12,510 nt of DNA from Maricaulis sp. (GTDB lineage Bacteria; Pseudomonadota; Alphaproteobacteria; Caulobacterales; Maricaulaceae): the NCBI GenBank assembly GCA_002694345.1, contig NZLV01000077.1, positions 1 through 12,510 of the forward strand, written 5' to 3'. This document shows, one piece after another, positions 6,150-12,342 of the stretch. The notes under the pieces are model-generated. The model saw only the letters and a program-made list of their open reading frames with translations, was not told the DNA's origin and searched no databases. Every line of letters begins with the position of its first letter. The stretch's first letter is position 1. The position numbers and the translations under genes are program-made.

Positions 6150-7430
6150 ATGGAACTCGCCATTCTTCTCGGCGTCCTGACGCTTCTGCTCGTGTGCGGG
6201 GTCCCGGTGGCCTTCTCCCTTCTGGGCGCCACCCTCGTCACCTTCTTCTTCATGGATCTGCCCGCCATCGGCGTGTTCCAGCGCATGGCCGGAGGCATGA
6301 GTGTTTTCTCGCTGATGGCCATTCCCTTCTTCGTCTTTGCCGGTGAGCTCATGCACCGCTCCGGCATCGCGGAAAGGCTGGTCAGGGTGGCCGAAGCCGC
6401 CTTCGGGCGCGCCCGCGGCGGACTGGGCCAGGTCGATGTCGGCGCTTCCATGCTGTTCGGCGCGGTGTCCGGCTCGGCCATTGCCTCGGTCTCGGCCATG
6501 GGCTCCACCCTGATGCCGATGATGAAGTCGCGCGGCTATGACGCCGACTACGCCGTCAATGTGACCTCGACCTCGGCCATTTGCGGCCTGCTCATTCCGC
6601 CGTCGCACAACATGATCATCTACGCCGCTGCAGCGGGCGTGGGCGTCTCGATCGGCGAGCTCTTCGTGGCCGGCATCGTGCCGGGTCTCCTGACCGGGGG
6701 AGCCCTGATGGTCGCAGCCTGGGCCGTCGCCGTGAAACGCGGCTATCCGCGCGGCGAATTTCCCGGCTGGATGGTTTTCCTGCGCGCCCTGATCATGGCC
6801 CTGCCGGGCCTGATGACCGCAATCATCATTGTCGGCGGTGTCCTCGGCGGATTCTTCACCGCTACCGAAAGCTCGGCCGTGGCCGTCATCTATACCGTTG
6901 CCGTTGCCGCCATCCTGTACCGATCCATGGGGGCGAAAGCCTTCCTGGAAGCCGCGGTCCAGGCCGTGCGGACGACGGCCATGGTCCTGCTGATCATCGG
7001 TTCGGCATCCGCCTTCGGCTGGACACTTGCCCTGCTGGAAGCCCCGGCGCAGCTGGCCAGCCTGATCACCACGCTGACCGACAATCCCATCCTGATCCTG
7101 TTGATCATCAATGTGATCCTGCTGGTGCTGGGCACCTTCATGGACATGTCGCCTCTGATCGTGATCACCACGCCCATCTTCCTGCCCATCGTGACGGGGC
7201 TGGGCATGGACCCGGTCCAGTTCGGTGTGGTGATGATGCTCAATCTAGGCATCGGCCTGGTGACGCCGCCGGTGGGCTCGGTCCTCTTCGTCGGTTCCGC
7301 CATCGGCAAGGTGCCGGTGGAGGAAACCGTGAAGACGATCTGGCCCTTCTATGGCGCCCTGTTCGTGGCCCTGATGGCGGTGACCTACTTCCCCGCCATC
7401 TCGATGAGCCTGGTCAACCTGCTGCGCTAG
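6150..7430 (+). CDS. dctM: TRAP transporter large permease DctM
   Basis: A 426-residue permease with about twelve hydrophobic segments, the family's usual size. It is the channel-forming subunit of a sodium-driven secondary transporter. DctM hallmarks in order are AIPFFVFAGELM (about 57-68), GSAIASVSAMGSTLMPMMK (about 110-128), the proline-rich hairpin LLIPPSHNMIIYA (about 147-159), FFTATESSAVAVIY and NLGIGLVTPPVGSVLF near the C-terminus. The GSAIAS and LVTPPVG segments correspond to regions around the sodium sites in solved homologues. It is the last gene of the pectate lyase-TRAP unit. Its TAG stop shares the palindrome CTAG (7427-7430) with the stop of the convergent repressor gene, so no terminator fits between them. 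Confidence 0.97.
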   Translation: MELAILLGVLTLLLVCGVPVAFSLLGATLVTFFFMDLPAIGVFQRMAGGMSVFSLMAIPFFVFAGELMHRSGIAERLVRVAEAAFGRARGGLGQVDVGASMLFGAVSGSAIASVSAMGSTLMPMMKSRGYDADYAVNVTSTSAICGLLIPPSHNMIIYAAAAGVGVSIGELFVAGIVPGLLTGGALMVAAWAVAVKRGYPRGEFPGWMVFLRALIMALPGLMTAIIIVGGVLGGFFTATESSAVAVIYTVAVAAILYRSMGAKAFLEAAVQAVRTTAMVLLIIGSASAFGWTLALLEAPAQLASLITTLTDNPILILLIINVILLVLGTFMDMSPLIVITTPIFLPIVTGLGMDPVQFGVVMMLNLGIGLVTPPVGSVLFVGSAIGKVPVEETVKTIWPFYGALFVALMAVTYFPAISMSLVNLLR

Positions 7431-7885
7431 GCGGGAACCTGGGTCCGCCGGAAGCGCAGGGCGAGTTCGACGATGGCCAGCGTGCCGCCATGGGCGACCA
7501 TGCCCACCGTCCACCACAGGGTCGGCCATTTCATGACCCAGTAGCCGGGATTGATCCCGATACTGATCGCGGCGAACACGGCCATGCCGATGACATAGCC
7601 GGCCAGATGGATCCCGACGGACAGGCGCAGGCCGGACAGGACCTTCTCATCCTTCTGGCGAACAATCTCGGCCGCCTCGGCCTCCGGATCGATGCACAGG
7701 GCCAGAACCTCGACCCCGAACGCGGCCGCCAGGGCCATCAGCGTGTCCTTGGAGGCGGGCTCACCCTTTTCGATGCGCTGCAGGGTGCGCAGACCGATCC
7801 CGGCCAGTTCGGCCAGGTGTTCCTGCGACCAGTGCCGCTCTTCGCGCCAGCGTTTGATCTTTGCGGCGTCTGCCTTGAAAGCCAT
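7427..7885 (-). CDS. XRE-family HTH protein fused to a two-helix membrane (2TM) domain
   Basis: A 152-residue protein in two parts. Residues 7-62 form a Cro/C1-type helix-turn-helix (WSQEHLAELAGIGLRTLQRI at 19-38, then EKGEPASKDTL). After a charged linker come two membrane segments (about 86-110 and 114-136), with the pattern NPGYWVMKWPTLWWTVGMVA (112-131) typical of the 2TM domain family (PF13239). The protein would hold a DNA-binding domain at the inner membrane. Its target is unknown; self-regulation or control of the divergent small membrane protein are options. The start at 7885 is chosen over an upstream in-frame start (7933) because AGGAGA lies five bases before it. It converges on dctM with shared CTAG stop codons. 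Confidence 0.9.
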   Translation of the reverse strand: MAFKADAAKIKRWREERHWSQEHLAELAGIGLRTLQRIEKGEPASKDTLMALAAAFGVEVLALCIDPEAEAAEIVRQKDEKVLSGLRLSVGIHLAGYVIGMAVFAAISIGINPGYWVMKWPTLWWTVGMVAHGGTLAIVELALRFRRTQVPA

Positions 7886-7950
7886 GATGTTCTCCTGAGT
7901 GGGTGTTGTAATCGGATGACCCCGAAAAACCACCTCTCCGTGAGATCGGC

Positions 7951-7991
7951 CACGTCAGGCTTGCGCCAGTGACCCGCCAGTGGCACGTCAG
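7951..7991. repeat. Two interleaved short direct repeats in the divergent region
   Basis: CACGTCAG occurs at 7951-7958 and 7984-7991. Between the copies, GCCAGTG occurs at 7965-7971 and 7976-7982, 11 bp apart or about one helical turn. They lie in the 171-bp region between the divergent HTH-2TM gene and the small membrane protein, where an operator would be expected. No regulator can be assigned. Confidence 0.35.
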
Positions 7992-8056
7992 ACCCGCGTC
8001 AGCGCCGCCACCGGCAGCCCTTTCAGGCCATGCCATCGGGAATGGGAGCCCCGGAT

Positions 8057-8464
8057 ATGACCGTCCGCATCAAACTTCTTGTCCTCTCGCTGGGTGCCAT
8101 CACCTTCGGCGCGGTGATCGTCGCGGTCTCCGCCTGGGAGACCAACCAGATCCGTCGGGCCGTCGCAAACAATGGAAACCCCGCGGCCCTCGAGACCGGA
8201 TGCTTCATGGCCCTCTACCAGGAGCGCACCGACTGGCAGTCCGGCCCCGATCAATTGGGCGATCTATATCGCAACACGGTCTGGCCGGAGAGCACCCGGC
8301 AGGGTCAGCCGGCCTATCCGCCGATCCAGAACGACAATGTGATCTACATGTACGCGGCCTGCAGTCCGGAGAACCGGATGATCGGCGATCTGGTGCTCGG
8401 CCCCATCCAGGAAGCCAGCTATCGCGAACAACTGGATGAATTTCGCGGCGAGACCGCGGAGTAG
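8057..8464 (+). CDS. Small membrane-anchored protein of unknown function
   Basis: Not recognised. The 135-residue product has one hydrophobic segment (about 5-27) followed by a hydrophilic domain of about 105 residues, consistent with an N-terminally anchored periplasmic protein. Two cysteines in the soluble part (C49 and C102) could form a disulfide. The domain has YMYAACSPENRM (98-109) and a Glu-rich tail. The ATG at 8057 is preferred to 8030 and 8042 because GGGAG lies about nine bases upstream and the shorter form gives a normal charged-then-hydrophobic N-terminus. It is divergent from the HTH-2TM gene. The hairpin at 8470-8497 follows its stop within a few bases. That it is coding rests on a coherent membrane topology and the RBS, without family recognition. 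Confidence 0.65.
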   Translation: MTVRIKLLVLSLGAITFGAVIVAVSAWETNQIRRAVANNGNPAALETGCFMALYQERTDWQSGPDQLGDLYRNTVWPESTRQGQPAYPPIQNDNVIYMYAACSPENRMIGDLVLGPIQEASYREQLDEFRGETAE

Positions 8465-8469
8465 ACATG

Positions 8470-8497
8470 AAAAAGGGCGGCCCGATGGACCGCCCCC
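8470..8497 (-). terminator. Intrinsic terminator of trcR
   Basis: GGGCGG (8475-8480) pairs with CCGCCC (8490-8495), extendable through CC/GG around a small loop. On the minus strand the stem is followed by TTTTT (complement of 8470-8474), about 25 bp past the trcR stop. On the plus strand the tail is T-poor, so it would stop transcripts of the small membrane protein less efficiently. Confidence 0.75.
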
Positions 8498-8521
8498 TTC
8501 AAATTCCGGTATCCGCAGACC

Positions 8522-9190
8522 TTAGTCCTTGGAGCCGCCGAACAGCGTTTCCAGGTCGATATCATCATTGGTGCGGAAATCATCATCCTGCTCGGTCTTC
8601 AGGTCTTCCTGCGCCTTGAGCGTATCGGCGAGCATTTCCGGATTTTCCTCTTCCAGCTTGCGGCGGCGGGCCGAGGCCTTCTTCACCTGCTCGTCGAGGT
8701 CGATCTGCGTGCACAAGCCGAGCGAGACCGGGTCGGTCGGCTTGATGTTGGCGGAATTCCAGTGGGTCCGCTCACGCACGGCACCGATCGTCGTCTTGGT
8801 CGTGCCGATCAGCTTGGAGATCTGCGCGTCGGACAGTTCCGGGTGATTGCGAACCAGCCAGGCAATGGCGTCCGGACGGTTCTGGCGACGCGACAGCGGC
8901 GTGTAGCGCGGGCCGCGGCGCTTGGACGGGGAGTGGAGATCCGCGTATTTCGGCTTCACCACGGTCATCTGGTAGTCCGAATTGGCTTCGGCCTTCTCGA
9001 TTTCCTCGCGCGTCAGCTGACCGTTGGAGATCGGATCGGCGCCACGCACACCCACAGCCACATCACCATCCGCGATCCCCTTCACCTCAAGCGGGTGCAG
9101 GCCGCAGAAACCGGCGATCTGGTCAAAGGTCAGCGACGTGTTGTCGACGAGCCAGACAGCCGTGGCTTTCGGCATCAGGATCTCGGTCAT
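8522..9190 (-). CDS. trcR: TrcR, DUF1013 family cell-cycle transcriptional regulator
   Basis: A 222-residue protein recognised as DUF1013 (PF06242), named TrcR in Caulobacter-group annotation and found almost only in alphaproteobacteria. The conserved N-terminus MTEILMPKATAVWLVDNTSL carries a first HTH-like segment (about 10-45). The middle RRGPRYTPLSRRQNRPDAIA (91-110) leads into a second HTH, HPELSDAQISKLIGTTKTTI (116-135). The C-terminal third is highly charged, with runs of Lys/Arg/Glu and an acidic end (DDDFRTNDDIDLETLF). Cytoplasmic, and thought to act in transcription control of the cell cycle. The ATG at 9190 is preferred over the in-frame upstream start at 9265 because GAGGGAAT precedes it and homology starts there. 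A terminator-like hairpin lies 26 bp upstream in its leader, and a terminator follows the gene. Confidence 0.93.
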   Translation of the reverse strand: MTEILMPKATAVWLVDNTSLTFDQIAGFCGLHPLEVKGIADGDVAVGVRGADPISNGQLTREEIEKAEANSDYQMTVVKPKYADLHSPSKRRGPRYTPLSRRQNRPDAIAWLVRNHPELSDAQISKLIGTTKTTIGAVRERTHWNSANIKPTDPVSLGLCTQIDLDEQVKKASARRRKLEEENPEMLADTLKAQEDLKTEQDDDFRTNDDIDLETLFGGSKD

Positions 9191-9215
9191 GGATTCCCTC
9201 TTCGTTGGGGAGAAA

Positions 9216-9244
9216 CAAAAAAAGCCCGACGCGGCGGCCGGGCT
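9216..9244 (-). terminator. Terminator-like hairpin in the trcR leader (possible attenuator)
   Basis: On the minus strand AGCCCG (9239-9244) pairs with CGGGCT (9223-9228) and is followed at once by a run of seven T (complement of 9217-9223). The shape is a standard intrinsic terminator, but it ends only about 26 bp before the trcR ATG. That leaves no room for a promoter between them. It either ends quinone oxidoreductase transcripts or sits within the trcR 5' leader. Confidence 0.65.
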
Positions 9245-9297
9245 TGGGCTTCCGACGCTCTGCAAGGGTCAGACCCGATACAAAGCGATTTGAGGCT

Positions 9298-9326
9298 TTT
9301 ATATCGCGTTTTCGGCGGCCTGCAAA
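9298..9326 (-). promoter_or_regulatory. Candidate promoter for trcR
   Basis: Minus-strand TTTGCA (9321-9326) and TATAAA (9298-9303) are separated by 17 bp and lie between the quinone oxidoreductase stop and trcR. Transcription would start near 9291, giving a leader of about 100 nt that includes the hairpin at 9216-9244. The match is moderate (4/6 and 5/6). Confidence 0.4.
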
Positions 9327-9345
9327 GCGGCTGCGACTGAGATTG

Positions 9346-10332
9346 TCAGCAGGTCAGAAGGATCTTGCCCGAGTGTGCGCCGCTGTCGAGCCGCTCATGG
9401 GCCGAGACCGCATCGGCAAGCGCGAAGCGGCTGTCGATCACGGGACGCAGCTGGCCTGCCTCGATCCACGGCCACACCGTTTCGCGGATAGCCGCTGCCA
9501 GACGAGCCTTTTCGGCCACGGGGCGAGCGCGCAGGGTGGACCCGGTGAGGGTGATCCGCTTGAGCATGACGCGCATCAGGTCCAGCTCGCAGCGACTGCC
9601 CTGCAGGAAGGCGATCGAGACCAGGCGGGCACCGGCCCGCGCGCAATTGATGTTCTTCTGGACGTAGGAACCGCCCACCATGTCGAGGATGACATCGGCA
9701 CCGCCGGCCTCGCTGACCACGGCTTCGAAGTCCTCCTCGCGGTAGTTGATCGCGATATCGGCCCCCAGCTCCTGGCAGAGCGCCACCTTTTCCGGTGTCC
9801 CCGCCGTGGCGATCACCCGCGCGCCATGTGCCTTGGCCATCTGGTTCGCCGTCGTGCCGATCCCGCTCGTCCCGCCATGAACCAGAAAAGTCTCGTCTTG
9901 CGACAATGCGCCGATTTCGAACACATTGGCCCAGACCGTGAAGACGGTCTCGGGCAGGCCGGCGGCCGCCACAAGATCCAGTCCCTTCGGCGCCGGCAGG
10001 ACCGAGCCGGCCGGGGCCGGGACGTATTCGGAATAGCCCCCGCCCGCGACCAGGGCGACGACGGCATCGCCCTCTTTCCAGCCCGTCACGCCCTCGCCCA
10101 GCGCCGCGACATGTCCGGAGACTTCCAGACCCAGCCCCTCCGGCGCACCGGGCGGTGCCGGATAGAAGCCCAGGCGCTCGATCTGATCCGGCCGGTTCAC
10201 GCCACAGGCGGTGTTCCGGATCAACACTTCACCGGGCCCGGCGACGGGAAGAGGCCGCTCCACAAGGGTCAGGACGTCCGGCCCACCGGGCTCGCGGGCG
10301 ATCACGATGTGATGGTTCTGAGGCAGGGACAT
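9346..10332 (-). CDS. NAD(P)H-dependent quinone oxidoreductase, PIG3-type (medium-chain dehydrogenase)
   Basis: A 328-residue zinc-free medium-chain dehydrogenase/reductase of the quinone oxidoreductase group. The PIG3-type signature CGVNRPDQIERLGFYPAPPG (43-62) is present, as are GLEVSGHV (68-75), GGGYSEYV (97-104) and the nucleotide-binding glycine motif GGTSGIG (153-159) in a Rossmann fold. It lacks the zinc-ligand pattern of alcohol dehydrogenases. It would reduce quinones or reactive enones with NADPH in the cytoplasm. The ATG at 10332 is chosen over the GTG at 10341 because GGAG lies eight bases upstream of it. It sits between trcR (same strand, 155 bp downstream) and the divergent DUF1192 gene (60-bp gap). 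No direct cell-cycle role is implied by its sequence. Confidence 0.93.
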   Translation of the reverse strand: MSLPQNHHIVIAREPGGPDVLTLVERPLPVAGPGEVLIRNTACGVNRPDQIERLGFYPAPPGAPEGLGLEVSGHVAALGEGVTGWKEGDAVVALVAGGGYSEYVPAPAGSVLPAPKGLDLVAAAGLPETVFTVWANVFEIGALSQDETFLVHGGTSGIGTTANQMAKAHGARVIATAGTPEKVALCQELGADIAINYREEDFEAVVSEAGGADVILDMVGGSYVQKNINCARAGARLVSIAFLQGSRCELDLMRVMLKRITLTGSTLRARPVAEKARLAAAIRETVWPWIEAGQLRPVIDSRFALADAVSAHERLDSGAHSGKILLTC

Positions 10333-10392
10333 GGGAAACACTCCGCTCTCGCGCTAGGATCGGGCCGGAAGGAAACCGAAGGGTGGACCGAC

Positions 10393-10590
10393 ATGTTTCA
10401 TGATGATGATAGCGCGGCAAGCAACAAGGCCAAGACAGCCATCATTCCCGGCGAGGATCTCTCCGGCCTGTCCCTGGATGATCTGGCGGAGCGGCGGGCT
10501 TTGCTGGAAGAAGAGCTGACCCGGATTGACGCGATGACTGCCAAAAAGCAGGCGGGTCTTTCGGCTGCCGACGCCGTGTTTAAGTTTTGA
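10393..10590 (+). CDS. DUF1192 family small protein
   Basis: A 65-residue acidic then helical protein. The shape MFHDDDS, then EDLSGLSLDDLAERRALLEE (21-40) and AADAVFKF at the end, matches the alphaproteobacterial DUF1192 family. Residues 28-56 have a heptad-like Leu/Ile pattern and probably form a short coiled coil. Molecular function is unknown. The true start is internal to a much longer open frame; the ATG at 10393 begins the family's MF-acidic N-terminus and has AGGGTGG about six bases upstream. It lies 79 bp before rcdA in the same direction and is divergent from the quinone oxidoreductase gene. Confidence 0.87.
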   Translation: MFHDDDSAASNKAKTAIIPGEDLSGLSLDDLAERRALLEEELTRIDAMTAKKQAGLSAADAVFKF

Positions 10591-10669
10591 TCAAACTCTT
10601 TCGGCAAGCTGGCCCGCGTATTGCTTTGATTCGTTCGAGCCCTCAGATCGACCGAAAAACGGACGCGAA

Positions 10670-11194
10670 ATGACCGATCAAACGCCGACCCTCTTCCCCG
10701 CCGGGGGCGCACCTGCCGCCCGCGCCCAGGATTTTGCCAATTCGGAGATGTTCCAGAAACTCTTCCGGGAAGGCATGGATCTGGTCGAAGAGACGGCCGC
10801 CTATCTGGACGGGCCGGGTCGCGACGATTCCAAATCGCTCGACCGGGCTGGCGCCCTGTCCTATGCGACCGAAAGCATGAAGCTGACGACCCGCCTCATG
10901 CAGGCTGCCTCCTGGCTGCTGGCACAGCGGGCTGTGTCGGAAGGTGAAATGAGCGCGGAAGATGCCACGGACGGCAAATACCGTCTCAACACGGATCGGG
11001 CGACCGATGGGCTTTGGCCTGAGGGCGAAACCGCTCCGGCGGTCCTCATGGACCTGGTGACCCGCTCGCGCCGCCTCTATGAGCGGCTCAAGCGGATCGA
11101 CGACAATCTCTATGTCGATGGACTGGTTGAGACCGATGCCAATCCGGTTGCCGACCAGATGGCGATGCTGCGCGGCGCTTTCGGCGACCGCTAA
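10670..11194 (+). CDS. rcdA: RcdA-like protein (DUF1465), regulator of CtrA degradation
   Basis: A 174-residue mostly helical protein of the DUF1465 family (PF07323), whose characterised member is Caulobacter RcdA. RcdA is an adaptor that works with CpdR and PopA to deliver CtrA to ClpXP during the cell cycle. Recognisable parts are the helix around FREGMDLVEETAAYLDGPGR (32-51), SYATESMKLTTRLMQAASWL (64-83), the polar loop with AVSEGEMSAEDA (about 88-99), and LMDLVTRSRRLYERLKRIDD (about 125-144). The C-terminus is short and polar. The Shine-Dalgarno is weak (ACGGA, about six bases upstream). A GATTC (GANTC, CcrM-type site) lies at 10628-10632 in its upstream gap. It converges with the XRE/PAS-like gene, leaving 10 bp between stop codons and no terminator. 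Confidence 0.87.
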   Translation: MTDQTPTLFPAGGAPAARAQDFANSEMFQKLFREGMDLVEETAAYLDGPGRDDSKSLDRAGALSYATESMKLTTRLMQAASWLLAQRAVSEGEMSAEDATDGKYRLNTDRATDGLWPEGETAPAVLMDLVTRSRRLYERLKRIDDNLYVDGLVETDANPVADQMAMLRGAFGDR

Positions 11195-11204
11195 CCGGGC
11201 CTCG

Positions 11205-11825
11205 TCAGGCTTCCAGCTCGGGCTTGCGCTGCGGCACCATGATCATTTCCGGCTCGACCTTTTCAAGGTCTTCCTCGGGAACGGCCGGATAGCGCACCTC
11301 GACCCGAACCACATAATCCACGTCTGCGGTCTGGACCCGGAAGGGGATCATGCTGACCTGGACGGCGCTCGACCGGCCATCTCGGGTCAGCACGGCTGAG
11401 GCATGCACGGCGTCCAGCTTGCCTTCGAACAGGCCGGCCTGAACCAGTTCGTCCAGCTGCGAGTCGACCTGGGGTCCGAACAGACCGCGCAACTGCAGGC
11501 CGACATCCTCGGTGCGGAGGAAATCGGTTCGTGCCTCCAGACCTTCACTCACGAGTTCGATGACGACGTCTTCGCCACGGCGAACCATGAGGAAAGCGAC
11601 ATTCGGGCTGGAGCGGACGCTTTGCTTGAGCGCGCGCAGGAAACGTTCCGGCGGCGTGTGGGCCAGACGACGCAACAGCCGGCGCTGTGCGGCCTCGGGA
11701 GGTTCGGCAACGCCGCGCTCCCACTGGCTCACACTGGCCTGGCTGACGCCGAGCTGCCGCGCGAGGACATCCTGCTTGAGGTCCTCAAAATAGCGCAGCG
11801 CCTTGATTTTGCTTGCCCAATCCAT
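11205..11825 (-). CDS. XRE-family HTH regulator with PAS-like C-terminal domain
   Basis: A 206-residue putative repressor. Residues 5-56 hold a Cro/C1 helix-turn-helix (DLKQDVLARQLGVSQASVSQ at 15-34, then WERG). The rest (about 70-180) has alternating strands and helices with a PAS-like flow: NVAFLMVRR, a helix near FLRTEDVGLQLRGLF, then VHASAVLTRDG and SAVQVSMIPFRV, and YVVRVEVRY as a last strand. The PAS assignment is by pattern only. The gene lies 55 bp behind the BLUF photoreceptor gene on the same strand, so it may be the regulator that responds to it (inference). An upstream in-frame start at 11888 is rejected because it runs through the BLUF stop and lacks family-like sequence; the ATG at 11825 has only a weak GGGT ahead of it. 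It converges on rcdA. Confidence 0.85.
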   Translation of the reverse strand: MDWASKIKALRYFEDLKQDVLARQLGVSQASVSQWERGVAEPPEAAQRRLLRRLAHTPPERFLRALKQSVRSSPNVAFLMVRRGEDVVIELVSEGLEARTDFLRTEDVGLQLRGLFGPQVDSQLDELVQAGLFEGKLDAVHASAVLTRDGRSSAVQVSMIPFRVQTADVDYVVRVEVRYPAVPEEDLEKVEPEMIMVPQRKPELEA

Positions 11826-11833
11826 ACCCGAAA

Positions 11834-11868
11834 CACATACTTTTATTGTGGCTAATTTCAAACCGGTT
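11834..11868 (-). promoter_or_regulatory. Weak promoter and palindrome between the BLUF and XRE/PAS-like genes
   Basis: In the 55-bp gap, TTGAAA (11856-11861) and TATGTG (11834-11839) are 16 bp apart and would start transcription within a few bases of the ATG at 11825. A perfect 8-bp palindrome, AACCGGTT (11861-11868), touches the -35, where an autorepressor could bind. The -10 is poor, so read-through from the BLUF gene may suffice. Confidence 0.25.
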
Positions 11869-11880
11869 GTGCCGATATGT

Positions 11881-12342
11881 CTAGGCAAAATCCAGTGTTA
11901 TTTTACTAGTCCGGGAGGACAAGGCCGTGGTCTCTCCCTCCAAGCATAATAGCCGTTCCACGCTGACCAGAAACGCGTCAAAAGTTGTGACGTCGGGATG
12001 TGAGAACCAAGGCGGGCGAGATGAGTGTCCCGGCATGCGCCTGACATAGACATTCCATCCGTCGAACTGACGGTCGCCGACCTCGGTCAAGCCTGCCAGA
12101 ACGATCTTTTCATGCCGCGGATCGCCCTGGATGCGACTGAAGGTCCGCGTCAGGGTCGAACGGGGGCCTTCGAGCACCTGCACGAACAGATCATCGTCCA
12201 CGATCAGGACACCACTCAGCCCGTCCCGCGGATTGTTGCGCCGCCCGGCCTGCAGGATCTGCTCCAGCATGGCCTCGGCTTCATCCGGGTCCGTGGAGGT
12301 CCAGTTCCTGCGGCTATAGTAGAGCAGGCGCGACAACAGCAT
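11881..12342 (-). CDS. Stand-alone BLUF-domain blue-light photoreceptor
   Basis: A 153-residue single-domain BLUF protein, similar in size to PixD and BlrB. The flavin-site residues can be placed by motif: Y8 in RLLYYS, N37 in NNPRDG, Q55 in FVQVLEG and W96 in FDGWNVYV. The usual Met two residues after the Trp is replaced by Val98. Residues 1-103 are the ferredoxin-like FAD-binding domain; 104-153 are probably capping helices. It senses blue light through a hydrogen-bond rearrangement around FAD and must signal by protein contact, since no output domain is fused. GGAAGGGG precedes the ATG. The start overlaps the stop of the upstream probable chemoreceptor gene (TGATG), and the XRE/PAS-like regulator gene follows 55 bp downstream. 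These three genes look like one operon, and the two partners are the obvious candidates for its output. Confidence 0.94.
   Translation of the reverse strand: MLLSRLLYYSRRNWTSTDPDEAEAMLEQILQAGRRNNPRDGLSGVLIVDDDLFVQVLEGPRSTLTRTFSRIQGDPRHEKIVLAGLTEVGDRQFDGWNVYVRRMPGHSSRPPWFSHPDVTTFDAFLVSVERLLCLEGETTALSSRTSKITLDFA

Noticed and set aside
6581..7972. Long plus-strand open frame overlapping dctM and the HTH-2TM gene
   Set aside because: Out-of-frame shadow, rich in Arg/Asp/His/Gly, crossing two well-supported genes.
7969..8439. Alternative plus-strand frame over the small membrane protein
   Set aside because: Arg/Pro/Gly/His-rich with no RBS; the frame at 8057 gives an RBS and a sensible membrane topology.
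9205..10392. Plus-strand open frame running into the DUF1192 gene
   Set aside because: It is antisense to the quinone oxidoreductase; only its last 65 codons, starting at 10393, resemble a protein family.
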